DNA of 64,000 bases from Pontibacter virosus (GCF_003096355.1 NZ_QEKI01000011.1:1-64000), one strand, 5' to 3'; counted from the first letter of the stretch, positions 46,948 through 55,963 are shown. Notes: generated by a model not told the origin, from the letters alone. Translations and numbers: made by a program.

Positions 46948-47721
46948 ATGACATTTACAAAAACGCTAGTGCCAGGACTGCTGAGTTTTTTCCTCAGTGT
47001 ACTTATGCTTCCGGCGCAGGCGCAGGAAGAGCGGGAGGAGCTTAATACTGACAGGCCTGATAATTCACAGGGTCCCAGTGTTATTTCTCGTGGCTACGTG
47101 CAGTTGGAGGCTGGCTATAATTATCAAAAGTTAAACACCAATATCAGAACATATGCCTATCCTACAGCGCTTGTGCGCATTGGCTTGCTACAGGGTGTGG
47201 AGCTGCGCCTGCAGGGTGCCGTAAAAGATTCTGTTATCGAGAACGGATCAACTCGACATATCAAAGGATGGGGGCCACTGAGTGTCGGAACCAAAATACG
47301 ACTGTGGGAAGAAAGCGGCTGGCGTCCGGAGGCTGGCATCAGCGCTATGCTGGCGCTGCCCATTGCCAGCGAAGTGTTCAAACCCGATCATCCGGAGCCT
47401 CAGTTCGGTGTGGCTTTTAGCAATGCGCTCTCTGATAAGATGGACCTCACTTACACGGTGGGCTATGGCTGGACCAAGGGCAGCCCTGTGCGAACCTATG
47501 GTGCCAACATTACCCGGCAGTTCTTCGATAAGCTAACGCTATACCTGGAGGTGTTTGGCAGCAAAGAAAAAAACGAAACGGCAGGGCACCAGGCTGATGT
47601 GGGATTACTATACCTGTTGCTGCCCAATTTGCAGGTTGATGTGGCGGCCGGAAGGCGGCTCAACAAAGAGGCCCCGCAGCATTTTATCACAACAGGTCTG
47701 GCATTTCGGTTACCCCGTTAA
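46948..47721 (+). CDS. Transporter-like outer membrane protein (phenol MetA-type barrel)
   Basis: 257 residues. Signal peptide to about residue 26 (LMLPAQAQEER), then LNTDRPDNSQGPSVISRGYVQLEAGYNY, the typical opening of the MetA-pathway phenol degradation/transporter barrel family (PF13557), and a C-terminal TTGLAFRLPR. Strand pattern is that of an outer-membrane barrel. It sits 12 bp before the TIGR02587 gene and likely heads the operon leading to cyanophycinase. Substrate unknown. Confidence 0.78.
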   Translation: MTFTKTLVPGLLSFFLSVLMLPAQAQEEREELNTDRPDNSQGPSVISRGYVQLEAGYNYQKLNTNIRTYAYPTALVRIGLLQGVELRLQGAVKDSVIENGSTRHIKGWGPLSVGTKIRLWEESGWRPEAGISAMLALPIASEVFKPDHPEPQFGVAFSNALSDKMDLTYTVGYGWTKGSPVRTYGANITRQFFDKLTLYLEVFGSKEKNETAGHQADVGLLYLLLPNLQVDVAAGRRLNKEAPQHFITTGLAFRLPR

Positions 47722-47733
47722 TAGGTAGCAGGT

Positions 47734-48609
47734 ATGGAAAAAAACAAGAAGATAAGACCTGTCCGGAAATCGCTGCAGGAATATGCCCGGGGTATAGCCG
47801 GAGGACTCCTGTTCAGCTTTCCTCTTTTATACACCATGGAGGTATGGTGGGCGGGCTTTATCGCATCTCCCACGCAGTTGCTGATCATGGTCGTCGTGAC
47901 CTATCTGCTGCTGCTAGGCTATAACCGCTACGCAGGTATGCGGCCGGGGGCATCGTGGCGCAGCGTCTTCATCGACTCAGTGGAGGAAATGGGCCTGGGT
48001 ATTGTGCTGGCTTTTGGGGTTCTGTTTGTGCTCAACCGCATCCAGTTCGGCGAGATGTCCATCGATGAGATCATGGGAAAGATCATCGTGGAGGCCATGG
48101 CCGTATCCATTGGCGTTTCGATCGGGACGGCGCAGCTGGGTGGCGCAGATGATGAGCCGGAAGAAGAAGACGAAGTACAGGCAGAAGCAAAGGAAGCGGG
48201 CTGGCGCACCGGGCTACGGAGCAAGGTCAGTTTAGTGGTGCTGGCACTTTGCGGCAGCATCATAGTGGGCGGCAACGTGGCCCCCACCGAGGAAGTCGTT
48301 GTGCTGGCAGTCGGCGCCAAGCCGTTTCATATTCTACTCATGGCTGTGCTTTCACTCGCTATGAGCATGATCGTGGTTTATTTCAGTGATTTTAAAGGTA
48401 CAGGGCATCTCAAACAACAGAACCTGGTTTTCGCCATCACACTCGATACCTGTCTGAGTTACCTCACGGCGCTGATGGCTTCGGCCTTTCTGCTTTGGTT
48501 TTTCGGGCGTTTTGAAGGGGTGAATTTTGAGGTAGCCTTTGCGCAATGCATTGTGCTGGGTGTACTGGCCAGTTTGGGCGCTTCGGCAGGCCGACTGCTT
48601 ATTAAGTAA
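47734..48609 (+). CDS. TIGR02587/DUF2391 family integral membrane protein
   Basis: 291 residues with about seven membrane segments (GIAGGLLFSFPLLYTMEVWW, LLIMVVVTYLLLLGYN, GLGIVLAFGVLFVLN, VVVLAVGAKPFHILLMAVLSLAMSMIVVYFS, LALMASAFLLWFFG and others) and an acidic loop around 145-160 (DDEPEEEDEVQAEAKE). It matches the putative integral membrane family that is usually found beside TIGR02588 genes, as here (8 bp downstream). Function is unknown. Confidence 0.85.
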   Translation: MEKNKKIRPVRKSLQEYARGIAGGLLFSFPLLYTMEVWWAGFIASPTQLLIMVVVTYLLLLGYNRYAGMRPGASWRSVFIDSVEEMGLGIVLAFGVLFVLNRIQFGEMSIDEIMGKIIVEAMAVSIGVSIGTAQLGGADDEPEEEDEVQAEAKEAGWRTGLRSKVSLVVLALCGSIIVGGNVAPTEEVVVLAVGAKPFHILLMAVLSLAMSMIVVYFSDFKGTGHLKQQNLVFAITLDTCLSYLTALMASAFLLWFFGRFEGVNFEVAFAQCIVLGVLASLGASAGRLLIK

Positions 48610-48617
48610 CCGGATAA

Positions 48618-49052
48618 ATGAGAGAACAAAACGATACAAAAAAGGAGCAACAGGGGAATAGGGCAGGAGATGATGATGATAAAAATGCGTTGGAGTGGGC
48701 GGTTTTTGGCGTCAGCCTGGTGCTGGTGCTGGCGATACTGGTATACCTGAGTTACATGGCCTATACGCACAAACCATCCACGCCCGATCTGGCAGTAGCG
48801 TATTTTCACGACCCTTCTGCTAACGCACCGCACCGCTATCGGGTGGTGGTAGAAAACAAAGGAGGTGAAACCGCAGAGGAAGTGCAGGTGGAGCTCATTG
48901 TTGAAAGCGGAGGAGCGGAAGTGGAAAGTGCTGAACTGAATATCGCCTTTTCCCCGAAGGAATCGAAACGGGAAGGTTGGGTGAATTTTAAAGAAGATCC
49001 GGCCAAAGCCGATACGCTGGTGGCACGTGTGGTGAGTTATAAGAGACCCTGA
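48618..49052 (+). CDS. TIGR02588 family protein, single-pass membrane
   Basis: 144 residues: an acidic/basic N-terminus (KKEQQGNRAGDDDDKN), one membrane segment (WAVFGVSLVLVLAILVYLSYMAY) and an exported Ig-like beta domain (HRYRVVVENKGGETAEEVQVELIVESGG). This is the usual companion of the TIGR02587 protein. The two are likely to form a complex in the inner membrane. Function unknown; the association with cyanophycinase 26 bp downstream is worth noting. Confidence 0.83.
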   Translation: MREQNDTKKEQQGNRAGDDDDKNALEWAVFGVSLVLVLAILVYLSYMAYTHKPSTPDLAVAYFHDPSANAPHRYRVVVENKGGETAEEVQVELIVESGGAEVESAELNIAFSPKESKREGWVNFKEDPAKADTLVARVVSYKRP

Positions 49053-49078
49053 TAATTGAGTTAACTAATGGAGATATA

Positions 49079-49975
49079 ATGGCGAAGAAAAAAGTATCTA
49101 ACCGGCACGAGCATCACAAAGAGGCTCCTGTACCCAAAGGTTGCCTGCTGGCCATAGGAGGCCGTGAGGACAAAGGAGACAAGGAGCTATCAGAAGAGCA
49201 GAGCAAGAATGCAGACTTCGAGAGCGAGGAGATCATGAAATACTTTGTGAGCACACTCAAAGGAAATGAGCCGATGGTGGCTGTGGTGCCGACAGCTTCT
49301 ACCGAGCCCGATGAATTAGCAAAAGACTACATCAAGGAGTTTAACAAACTGGGGGTAAAGAATGTAGAGGTATTGGACATCCGCAACCGTCTGGATGCAC
49401 GCAAGACTGAATTTCTGGAGATGGTCGAACGGGCGGCTGGCATCATGTTCACAGGGGGCGATCAGCTGCGCCTCACCTCCATACTGGGCGGATCGCCGGT
49501 GCTGCAGCTTATGAAAGAGCGCTATACCTACGACGAAGATTTTATCATAGCCGGCACCAGCGCTGGAGCCGCAGCCATGTCCACGCCTATGATCTACGAG
49601 GGCGAAACGCAGGGAGGCTACATCAAAGGTGATGTGCGCATTACTACCGGACTGGAGTTTCTCAAGAACGTTGCCATTGACACACACTTTATCCAGCGCG
49701 GACGTATCATTCGGGTGTCGCAGTGCATTGCCACTAACCCGGGTTGTATTGGCATTGGGCTGGAAGAGGACACTGCTATTTGCGTCACCAAAGGATCCGA
49801 AGTGAAAGTGCTTGGCTCCGGCCTGGTCACCATTGTTGATGGGCTGGGCATCACAGAAACGAATATATACGAGATCAAAACAGGTGAACCCTTCTCGGTT
49901 CGGGATATGAGAGTGCACTTGTTGGCAGCAGGCGATACCTATACCTTGCCTACCTACGATCAATTACATATTTAG
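49079..49975 (+). CDS. cphB: Cyanophycinase
   Basis: Peptidase S51 family enzyme that cleaves cyanophycin (multi-L-arginyl-poly-L-aspartate) into beta-Asp-Arg dipeptides. 298 residues. KGCLLAIGGREDKGD at the start, MFTGGDQLRLTSILGG, the nucleophile elbow AGTSAGAAAMS with S161, and IDTHFIQRGRIIRV are all hallmarks. No signal peptide, so cytoplasmic. The synthetase and an isoaspartyl peptidase that would finish the breakdown are at 61-64 kb in the same window. Last gene of the plus-strand unit starting at 46948. Confidence 0.93.
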   Translation: MAKKKVSNRHEHHKEAPVPKGCLLAIGGREDKGDKELSEEQSKNADFESEEIMKYFVSTLKGNEPMVAVVPTASTEPDELAKDYIKEFNKLGVKNVEVLDIRNRLDARKTEFLEMVERAAGIMFTGGDQLRLTSILGGSPVLQLMKERYTYDEDFIIAGTSAGAAAMSTPMIYEGETQGGYIKGDVRITTGLEFLKNVAIDTHFIQRGRIIRVSQCIATNPGCIGIGLEEDTAICVTKGSEVKVLGSGLVTIVDGLGITETNIYEIKTGEPFSVRDMRVHLLAAGDTYTLPTYDQLHI

Positions 49976-50000
49976 GCAGTTAGCAGGATTAAACGCTAAG

Positions 50001-50561
50001 CTACTCCCTGAAATACACCGCATAGGTTTGCAAGGTATCCTGCGTCAAGGCTTGCGCTTTCACACGGTCTGCTTCTGCTTCCTTCTCCTGGCCGAGCTTA
50101 TACCTGGCGGCGCCACGGCCATAAAGCGCATCGTAAAAAAAGCTTTCACTACCGGCAGCAGGTATAACAGCGTTGTAATCTTCCAGCGCCTCTTCATACT
50201 TGCCTAATTCTAAACGCATTTCGGCACGGTGGTACCGAAAACCGATGTCATCCGGATAGGCTTCGAGTGCCTCGTTCAGGGCTTCTTCGGCCTGTATAAA
50301 GTTCTTGTCGTAGCGGTAGCTCCAGTAAAGGAGGTCGTGGGTTTGGCGGTCGCCGTGGCCCTGAGTGATGAGTGAATTGAAGAAATAGCTCGCCTCTTTG
50401 AACGCGTTGGGGTTGCCCATGATGCCTTCCTCCAGTTTCGCCTCCGCATTCTTTCGCATTTTTTTTGTACTCGCGAAAAAGTAAGGATCCGAGAGGATCA
50501 GGACCACAAACACGATTGCGCCTATGGTCAGGACGATGGTGATGATGCGGGAGATGTTCAT
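50001..50561 (-). CDS. Tetratricopeptide repeat protein, membrane anchored
   Basis: 186 residues. An N-terminal membrane segment (IITIVLTIGAIVFVVLILSD) followed by TPR-like helical pairs: FIQAEEALNEALEAYPDDIGFRYHRAEMRLELGKYEEALEDYNAVIP and FYDALYGRGAARYKLGQEKEAEADRVKA (written in shorter parts: YDALYGRGAARYKLGQEKEA). It should be a scaffold exposed on one side of the inner membrane. Partner unknown. It is convergent with cyanophycinase, with 25 bp between stop codons. Confidence 0.78.
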   Translation of the reverse strand: MNISRIITIVLTIGAIVFVVLILSDPYFFASTKKMRKNAEAKLEEGIMGNPNAFKEASYFFNSLITQGHGDRQTHDLLYWSYRYDKNFIQAEEALNEALEAYPDDIGFRYHRAEMRLELGKYEEALEDYNAVIPAAGSESFFYDALYGRGAARYKLGQEKEAEADRVKAQALTQDTLQTYAVYFRE

Positions 50562-50626
50562 AAGGTGGCGTCTGGTCTATGCGAATATAACAAAAAGCAA
50601 AGCAGGTTGAGTTGCAGCCAAAGTGC

Positions 50627-51010
50627 CTATAACACCAACTCGCGGTGCAGCTTCTCCAGGGTTTCGGCAGGGTCGAGGCAAAGGCCGGGATGCACAGCCG
50701 AGGTCTGCACAATGGTGCTGCGGTTAGCTGTGAGCCAGCGGAAACGGGAGGCTGTTCCCAGCTGACCAATCGGTCCGCCTTCTCGACGTCCGGCGCACAC
50801 TTTCTCAAAAGCCTGCAGGCGTGCCCGCAGCTCCTCCATGTCCAGCTCGCCGAATGCAGCTTGCAGGCGCGCCTCGTTTAGGATATAGCGGATCTGCAAA
50901 AAGCCCCGTGAATTGCAAAGCAGGATAACGCCCACATTCAGAAACTCCTCCCGCTCCACCCGCGGCACCACCCGAATGACGGCGTACTCAAATAAGTGTC
51001 TTTCTTGCAT
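50627..51010 (-). CDS. DUF3037 domain protein
   Basis: 127 residues. The opening LFEYAVIRVVPRVEREEFLNVGVILL is the DUF3037 signature; the remainder is helical and ends HPGLCLDPAETLEKLHRELVL. Function is not established. It overlaps the upstream HipA-like gene by 23 bp in a different frame, and the two occur together in other genomes, which suggests a functional pair. No signal peptide. Confidence 0.85.
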   Translation of the reverse strand: MQERHLFEYAVIRVVPRVEREEFLNVGVILLCNSRGFLQIRYILNEARLQAAFGELDMEELRARLQAFEKVCAGRREGGPIGQLGTASRFRWLTANRSTIVQTSAVHPGLCLDPAETLEKLHRELVL

Positions 51011-51788
51011 CTTGGGCGGCTTTCACAAATATGTCTGATTGGGCTAATCTGATCTCGAAGAAGCGGGCGTATGCCTGGCGGTGTTCCCCGGCTGTTTCGA
51101 ACGGTGACTCCACGCCGGTCAGCCACTCGTCCGGTATAAGCGCTAGGATCTCCTGTATGCGTTCAAGTGTAAGCGTTGACCGGCCAACCTCGTTCGCTGC
51201 TTCCAGCTCACTGGCCTGCGGCAGGAGCACGTGGTCCTTGATCATGGCAAACGGGCGATTGGCCTGCTCTTCCCAGTTATCCCAGGAGTGATGGAAAAAC
51301 AGCGAAGCGCCGTGATCGATCAGCCAGAGTTCTTTCTTCCACATGAGCATGTTGGTGTTGCGGGCCGTGCGGTCTACGTTGGTCACCAGGGCATCGAGCC
51401 ACACAATGCGGGAAGCCAGGTCGGCGTCAATGGTTGTGACCACAGGGTCGAAGGTAATGGCGCCCTGCAGGTAGTGTGAGCCCAGGTTAAGGCCTTCGCT
51501 GGCGTGCAGCAGATCTTGTATCTCTTCGTCGGGCTCGGTGCGACCAAAGGCTTCGTCGAGGTGCATGAACACGATCTCGGGAATCTGGAAGCCCAATGCG
51601 CGGGCAATCTCTCCCACAATCAGTTCGGCGATCAGCACTTTGATGCCCTGGCCCGCGCCCCTGAATTTAAGGACGTACAGAAAATCATCATCGGCCTCCA
51701 CGATGGCGGGCAGCGAGCCTCCCTCGCGCAAAGGCGTGATGTAGCGGACAACGTTGACGGTCCGGATCTCTGGTGATCTGTGATTCAT
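50988..51788 (-). CDS. HipA-like kinase family protein
   Basis: 266 residues resembling the short HipA-type kinases: an N-lobe with LPAIVEADDDFLYVLKFRGAGQGIKVLIAELI, a central IVWLDALVTNVDRTARNTNMLMW segment with the catalytic Asp/Asn (NVDRTARNTN) and the metal-binding ELWLIDHGASLFFH (DHG instead of DFG). HipA proper is a Ser/Thr kinase toxin paired with the HipB antitoxin; here there is no HTH antitoxin gene but a DUF3037 gene overlapping at the 3' end. Whether it phosphorylates protein, sugar or tRNA-synthetase is unknown. Confidence 0.8.
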   Translation of the reverse strand: MNHRSPEIRTVNVVRYITPLREGGSLPAIVEADDDFLYVLKFRGAGQGIKVLIAELIVGEIARALGFQIPEIVFMHLDEAFGRTEPDEEIQDLLHASEGLNLGSHYLQGAITFDPVVTTIDADLASRIVWLDALVTNVDRTARNTNMLMWKKELWLIDHGASLFFHHSWDNWEEQANRPFAMIKDHVLLPQASELEAANEVGRSTLTLERIQEILALIPDEWLTGVESPFETAGEHRQAYARFFEIRLAQSDIFVKAAQDARKTLI

Positions 51789-51826
51789 AGGTGCAACTTA
51801 CGAAAAATGTGTTGAGCGCGATTGGC

Positions 51827-52654
51827 CTATGCTGAAAATATACAGTAGGGAGGGCCGCTATTCCGGCTTTTGTCCAGGGCTATACCTTGTAGCATATGGG
51901 CCAGAATGGGTTTGCACTTCTCGTGGCAGGCGGGGTAGAAGTGGCCGTGTTTCCAAGTTGTCGACTTGGGTGACTGTCCCCACCAGAATTCTGCCATTGC
52001 AAGTGGTTTCATGTTGTGCTGAAAGGCATATTGCAAAAGCTTTGGCGCGGCGCATTCCCCGGCGCCGGCTGGTGGATTACCGTTGGCTCTCTTCTGGAAA
52101 ATATCACGCAGGCCCTTCACTTCACCTTTCTGGTTCAGGAAATGATACTGGTCAAAGAGCTTCGCCTGCAGCGCAACAGAGTTAGTTCTGCGCAGCTTTT
52201 GCAGCTCATCAATCCGAGTAGCGTTTTCGGTTTTTCCTTGATCCTGAAGTGTGTTTATTTCCTGGTTGATGCGGGTAAGTTCGCGCATGCCCGTGTTCAG
52301 AAAGCTGCCTTCCATGAGCGCATCAAATATGGGCGGCACGAAGGCAGGGTGGTGATAACTGCCAGCCAGTTTTCCCGAAAATGCCGCCAGAAAGCCCAGT
52401 TCATCCTGTGCCGTCTTCACAACCAGCACACCAAACATTTTCCCGATGATCGTTCCTGCCTGGCCCGCTTCTAAGCCAAAATTGTGCACCCACTCTTGCT
52501 GCTGTGCGAGTTGCTGCTGTAGCTTTTCAGCTGCCAGTAGGGCAAGGGCATGGGGTGTATACCCGAAAGGGTAAGTGAATTTTTCGGGCAGGGTATAGGC
52601 CGCTGCACGCTCGCCAAAAGGTATGAGCAGTGGCTTGGTAAGGGTATCTGACAA
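51827..52654 (-). pseudogene. N-terminal part of an RluA-type pseudouridine synthase, catalytic domain missing
   Basis: 275 residues that correspond to the long N-terminal extension of Bacteroidota RluA-family enzymes: KFTYPFGYTPHALALLAAEKLQ, VHNFGL, GKMFGVLVVKTAQDELGFLAAFSGKLAG, then GECAAPKLLQYAFQHNMKPLAMAEFWWGQSPKS and HFYPACHEKCKPILAHMLQG (split here from a longer run). In full-length relatives the catalytic RluA domain (with its VVNKPAG-like and RLD motifs) follows at once. Here the frame stops at 51827 (FSA then TAG) and the next gene starts at 51788, so that domain is absent. Probably a deletion or replacement; a free-standing domain is the alternative. Confidence 0.72.
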
Positions 52655-52806
52655 AAGAACTGGAAAAAGCTATTGGGGCGACAAAGGTAGTCATATATAA
52701 AGTGTTGACAAGAGTAATAGTGTCAACCAGAAACAGTAACCCTGAAGTTCCTGCTCCACAAAACCTCCCCGAAAGCTATTCTAATGCACATAGCAAACAG
52801 GGTTGG

Positions 52807-53157
52807 CTAGACTACTTCGGCATCTTCCTTCTCAATCAGCGTATGCGTTGTTATACTAAATGCCATGCCAAGCACACTCCCCAGCGAGAAGCCACCGCCC
52901 ATGCCGGGTGCCGCATCTAGCAGCATCTGGGAGTATTCGTAATATTGGTTCTGCTCTTCCGACAGGTAAAATTCATATCCTTCCACCTCGCCGAACAGCA
53001 CATCGCTGGAGCCCGTTTTATACTCGCCTTTCTCGTAGCACATGGGCTGGGAACCTTCGCAACAGCCGCCACTCATGTAAAACATCAGCTCGCCGTAGCG
53101 CTCTTTCAACTGGCTGATTACTTCTTTTGCTTTTTCGGTTACTAGTATCTTTTCCAT
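52807..53157 (-). CDS. DUF779 protein, aldehyde dehydrogenase companion
   Basis: 116 residues. The motif MSGGCCEGSQPMCY defines DUF779; the rest has GEVEGYEFYLSEEQNQYYEYSQM and a Gly-rich end (GMGGGFSLGSVLGMAF). The cysteines may bind metal. DUF779 genes commonly sit beside acetaldehyde/ethanol-type aldehyde dehydrogenase genes, as here. It lies 78 bp downstream of the aldehyde dehydrogenase gene, with a terminator-like hairpin in between, so its expression may be lower than that of the enzyme. Confidence 0.87.
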   Translation of the reverse strand: MEKILVTEKAKEVISQLKERYGELMFYMSGGCCEGSQPMCYEKGEYKTGSSDVLFGEVEGYEFYLSEEQNQYYEYSQMLLDAAPGMGGGFSLGSVLGMAFSITTHTLIEKEDAEVV

Positions 53158-53182
53158 ATCCTACATATTAAATGATTAAAAA

Positions 53183-53211
53183 AAATCACCTGAGGAAGCC
53201 CCAGGTGATTT
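53183..53211 (-). terminator. Terminator or attenuator between aldehyde dehydrogenase and DUF779 genes
   Basis: Stem AAATCACCTG/CAGGTGATTT with a 9-nt loop. On the minus strand it is followed by a run of eight T (plus-strand A at 53178-53185), 25 bp past the dehydrogenase stop. Read-through would be needed to express DUF779 from the same promoter. Confidence 0.8.
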
Positions 53212-53235
53212 CAGGTTAATGACAAACTTTAGCTC

Positions 53236-54795
53236 TTAAAAGAAACCTTGCTTTTTCTTATCATAAGATATCAGCATGTTCTTGGTCTGGCGATAATGGT
53301 CGAGCATCATCTTGTGGTTCTCTCTACCGTAGCCCGACTGCTTGTAGCCACCAAACGGAGCGTGCGCCGGATAGGTGTGGTACTGGTTCACCCAGACACG
53401 GCCGGCCTGTATGGCTCTCGGCACCTGGTACATCTCGTGTGCGTCACGGGTCCAGACGCCGGCGCCCAGTCCGTAAATAGTATCGTTGGCGATCTCAATG
53501 GCTTCCTCGGTTGTTTTAAAAGTGGTCAGCGCCACGACCGGACCAAAGATCTCTTCCTGGAACACACGCATCTTGTTGTGGCCCTTCAGAATGGTTGGCT
53601 GGATGTAGTAGCCATCGGCCAATTCACCCTCGAGTTTCTGCGGTTCGCCACCTACCAGTACTTCAGCTCCCTCTTCTTTACCAATCTTGATGTAGTTCAG
53701 GATCTTGTCGTACTGTGGCTTCGATACCTGAGCCCCGATCATGGTCTCGCCGTCCAGCGGGTTACCGGCTTTTATGGCTTTTACACGTTCTATCACGCGG
53801 GCTGTGAATGCGTCGGCTATACTTTCGTGCACCAGTAATCGGGTTGGGGCAGAACAAATCTCCCCTTGGTTCAGGGCAAAGAAGGCGGCTCCTTCCAGGG
53901 CTTTATCGAAGAATTCATCGTCGGCATCCATCACGGTAGGGAAGAAGATGTTCGGTGATTTACCGCCCAACTCCATCGTGGAAGGAATGATGTTTTCAGA
54001 GGCGTACTGCATGATCAGTTTTCCTGTTGCCGTGGATCCGGTAAACGCAAGCTTGCTGATTCGTGGGGAAGTACCCAGCGCTTTACCAACCTCGGCTCCA
54101 AAACCGTTCACCACGTTCAGTACACCGGCTGGTAGTACATCAGTGAGCAACTCCACCAAGGCCAGAATACTCGTTGGGGTCTGCTCAGCCGGCTTCAGGA
54201 CAATCGTGTTGCCTGCAGCAAGTGCCGGGGCAATTTTCCAGGCGGCCATCAGCAGCGGGAAGTTCCACGGAATAATCTGTCCTACCACCCCGATCGGCTC
54301 GTGCAATACGATACTCACCGTGTTTTCGTCGTGCTCTGAAACACCACCCTCCTCAGAACGGATCACACCGGCAAAATAGCGGAAGTGATCGACTACAAGC
54401 GGAAGGTCTGCCGCACGCGTTTCACGGATTGGCTTACCGTTGTCAATGGTGTCGACTGTGGCCAGGTACTCCAGGTTGTCTTCGATGGTCTGGGCTACCC
54501 GAAGCAATGTATTACTACGGTCCTTGGCAGATGTCTTGCTCCATGTTTTAAACGCCTCGTGCGCTGCGTCCAGCGCCAGCTCCACGTCCTCTTTGGTAGA
54601 ACGGGCTGCCTGCGCAAAGACCTTTCCATTGATGGGTGAAATGTTGTCGAAATACTCTCCCTTTATTGGTGGGACAAATTGCCCACCAATAAAGTTATCG
54701 CGTGGTAGTTCTTTGCCTTTGAGCTGTGGGAATTTATACTGTTTCTTGTCAGCTTTTCCATTCTTTAATATAGGTTCTAATACTGTCGTGCTCAT
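53236..54795 (-). CDS. NAD-dependent aldehyde dehydrogenase (AldB/ExaC type)
   Basis: 519 residues. Blocks: [18 protein letters not shown] at the start, [47 protein letters not shown] with the general base, and catalytic C314 ([15 protein letters not shown]). The C-terminus has [18 protein letters not shown]. Similar enzymes oxidise acetaldehyde, chloroacetaldehyde or other short aldehydes in ethanol use. The divergent AraC-type gene and downstream DUF779 gene fit that role. A TAAATTTG promoter element lies 67 bp upstream. Confidence 0.95.
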   Translation of the reverse strand: MSTTVLEPILKNGKADKKQYKFPQLKGKELPRDNFIGGQFVPPIKGEYFDNISPINGKVFAQAARSTKEDVELALDAAHEAFKTWSKTSAKDRSNTLLRVAQTIEDNLEYLATVDTIDNGKPIRETRAADLPLVVDHFRYFAGVIRSEEGGVSEHDENTVSIVLHEPIGVVGQIIPWNFPLLMAAWKIAPALAAGNTIVLKPAEQTPTSILALVELLTDVLPAGVLNVVNGFGAEVGKALGTSPRISKLAFTGSTATGKLIMQYASENIIPSTMELGGKSPNIFFPTVMDADDEFFDKALEGAAFFALNQGEICSAPTRLLVHESIADAFTARVIERVKAIKAGNPLDGETMIGAQVSKPQYDKILNYIKIGKEEGAEVLVGGEPQKLEGELADGYYIQPTILKGHNKMRVFQEEIFGPVVALTTFKTTEEAIEIANDTIYGLGAGVWTRDAHEMYQVPRAIQAGRVWVNQYHTYPAHAPFGGYKQSGYGRENHKMMLDHYRQTKNMLISYDKKKQGFF

Positions 54796-54862
54796 AATTT
54801 TATATCTTTAAATGTGTTTTAATGTATTTAGAAGCAGCATGCTACTGTAATTGCAACTGTTA

Positions 54863-54870
54863 CAAATTTA
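54863..54870 (-). promoter_or_regulatory. Candidate -7 element for the aldehyde dehydrogenase gene
   Basis: Minus strand TAAATTTG fits TAnnTTTG, 68-75 bp upstream of the ATG. Adjacent is a TGTAA/TTACA inverted pair (about 54846-54864) that could be a regulator contact. No well-spaced -33 TTG was found. Confidence 0.4.
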
Positions 54871-55020
54871 CAACATAACTTAGCGCGAGGGGTAGTACAG
54901 ACTTCCCATAAGGTAGGACAAAAGGGAAATTGCCTGGAAATATCAAGGTGTAACTTAGGAGCACACCCGAGAGTAAGTGCTCGTAGATTCCGCACAGACT
55001 TTACATTTTACTAGAAGCCT

Positions 55021-55854
55021 ATGAATCCTGAAATGGACCTGTTTTTTATAAGCCCGCTTGACGCCCCGCTGCAGGAATATTTTGAAAGCCCTGACCGGGA
55101 AGATTACTTTGAAATTGCCTGGCTGAAGGATGAGGAACCCATTCATTTTATAAAAGAGGGTACATCCCGCATCAAGGGAGACTGGCTATACCTGATCCCG
55201 GCCAACCGCTCTCCCCGTCCCAGAAAATCAGGCAAAAAAGGGACGCTGCTCGCCTTCCACAAGTCGGTGCTGGATTATGAGGTAAAAGAGTTTACTTTGG
55301 ATGTGATCAGGCTTTTTTTGGGCAAAGGGGCTGGTAGTTTCTCTACTATCCTGCTGGAAGAGGAGATGGCCGTAACTTTGGAGAGCATCCTTTGGATCAT
55401 TAAAGACGAGTATGAGCAGCAGCAAGAGAATTTCCTGGTGCTTAAAGCGCTGCTGAAGGCATTTTTATTGAAGCTAATGCAGTATAAGGTACAGACCTTA
55501 ACCAGACAGGGGCTTAATGAGAAACGGGTGTACCATTTCCTGCTGCTGCTGGAGCACCACTTCAGGGAAGAGAAAGCGGTGGCGTTCTATGCCGATAAAC
55601 TGAACATTACCCCCAAACGTCTGAACCAGATCCTGAAGCAAAAGACCGGAAAAACAATCACGCAGTTGCTGCAGGAGCGCCTGGTAGTGGAGGCCAGGCA
55701 GCAGCTTATCGCCAGCGCAAAGACGATACAGGAAGTGGGCTATAGCCTTGGTTTTGATGACAGATCCTACTTCAGCAGGTTCTTCAAAAAAATGACCGGA
55801 CAGACGCCGGAGCAGTTCCAGAAACAAGCCAAGGAGCGTATTTTTCCTGTCTAA
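55021..55854 (+). CDS. AraC family transcriptional regulator
   Basis: 277 residues. N-terminal sensor part (1-150) of cupin-like strands (DWLYLIPANRSPRPRK) and C-terminal double helix-turn-helix at about 180-270: FYADKLNITPKRLNQILKQKTG then IQEVGYSLGFDDRSYFSRFFKKMTGQTPEQF (each part of the AraC signature). It is divergent from the aldehyde dehydrogenase gene with 225 bp between, so that gene is its likely target, with the aldehyde or an alcohol as a possible signal. ATG at 55021 is followed by a second at codon 5. Confidence 0.92.
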   Translation: MNPEMDLFFISPLDAPLQEYFESPDREDYFEIAWLKDEEPIHFIKEGTSRIKGDWLYLIPANRSPRPRKSGKKGTLLAFHKSVLDYEVKEFTLDVIRLFLGKGAGSFSTILLEEEMAVTLESILWIIKDEYEQQQENFLVLKALLKAFLLKLMQYKVQTLTRQGLNEKRVYHFLLLLEHHFREEKAVAFYADKLNITPKRLNQILKQKTGKTITQLLQERLVVEARQQLIASAKTIQEVGYSLGFDDRSYFSRFFKKMTGQTPEQFQKQAKERIFPV

Positions 55855-55905
55855 TGTATAGCAAGCAATATCATGCTGAAGGGGCTTCAGGTATAGCGCA
55901 AACAA

Positions 55906-55935
55906 AAAGCCATACCCTTTTACAGGTATGGCTTT
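55906..55935. terminator. Terminator between the AraC gene and the ferredoxin gene
   Basis: Stem AAAGCCATACC/GGTATGGCTTT with an 8-nt loop. It is flanked by GGTATA at 55890-55895, 55947-55952 and 55954-55959. Located between convergent genes and usable on both strands. Confidence 0.7.
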
Positions 55936-55963
55936 CCGGATTTTCAGGTATAAGGTATAGCGC

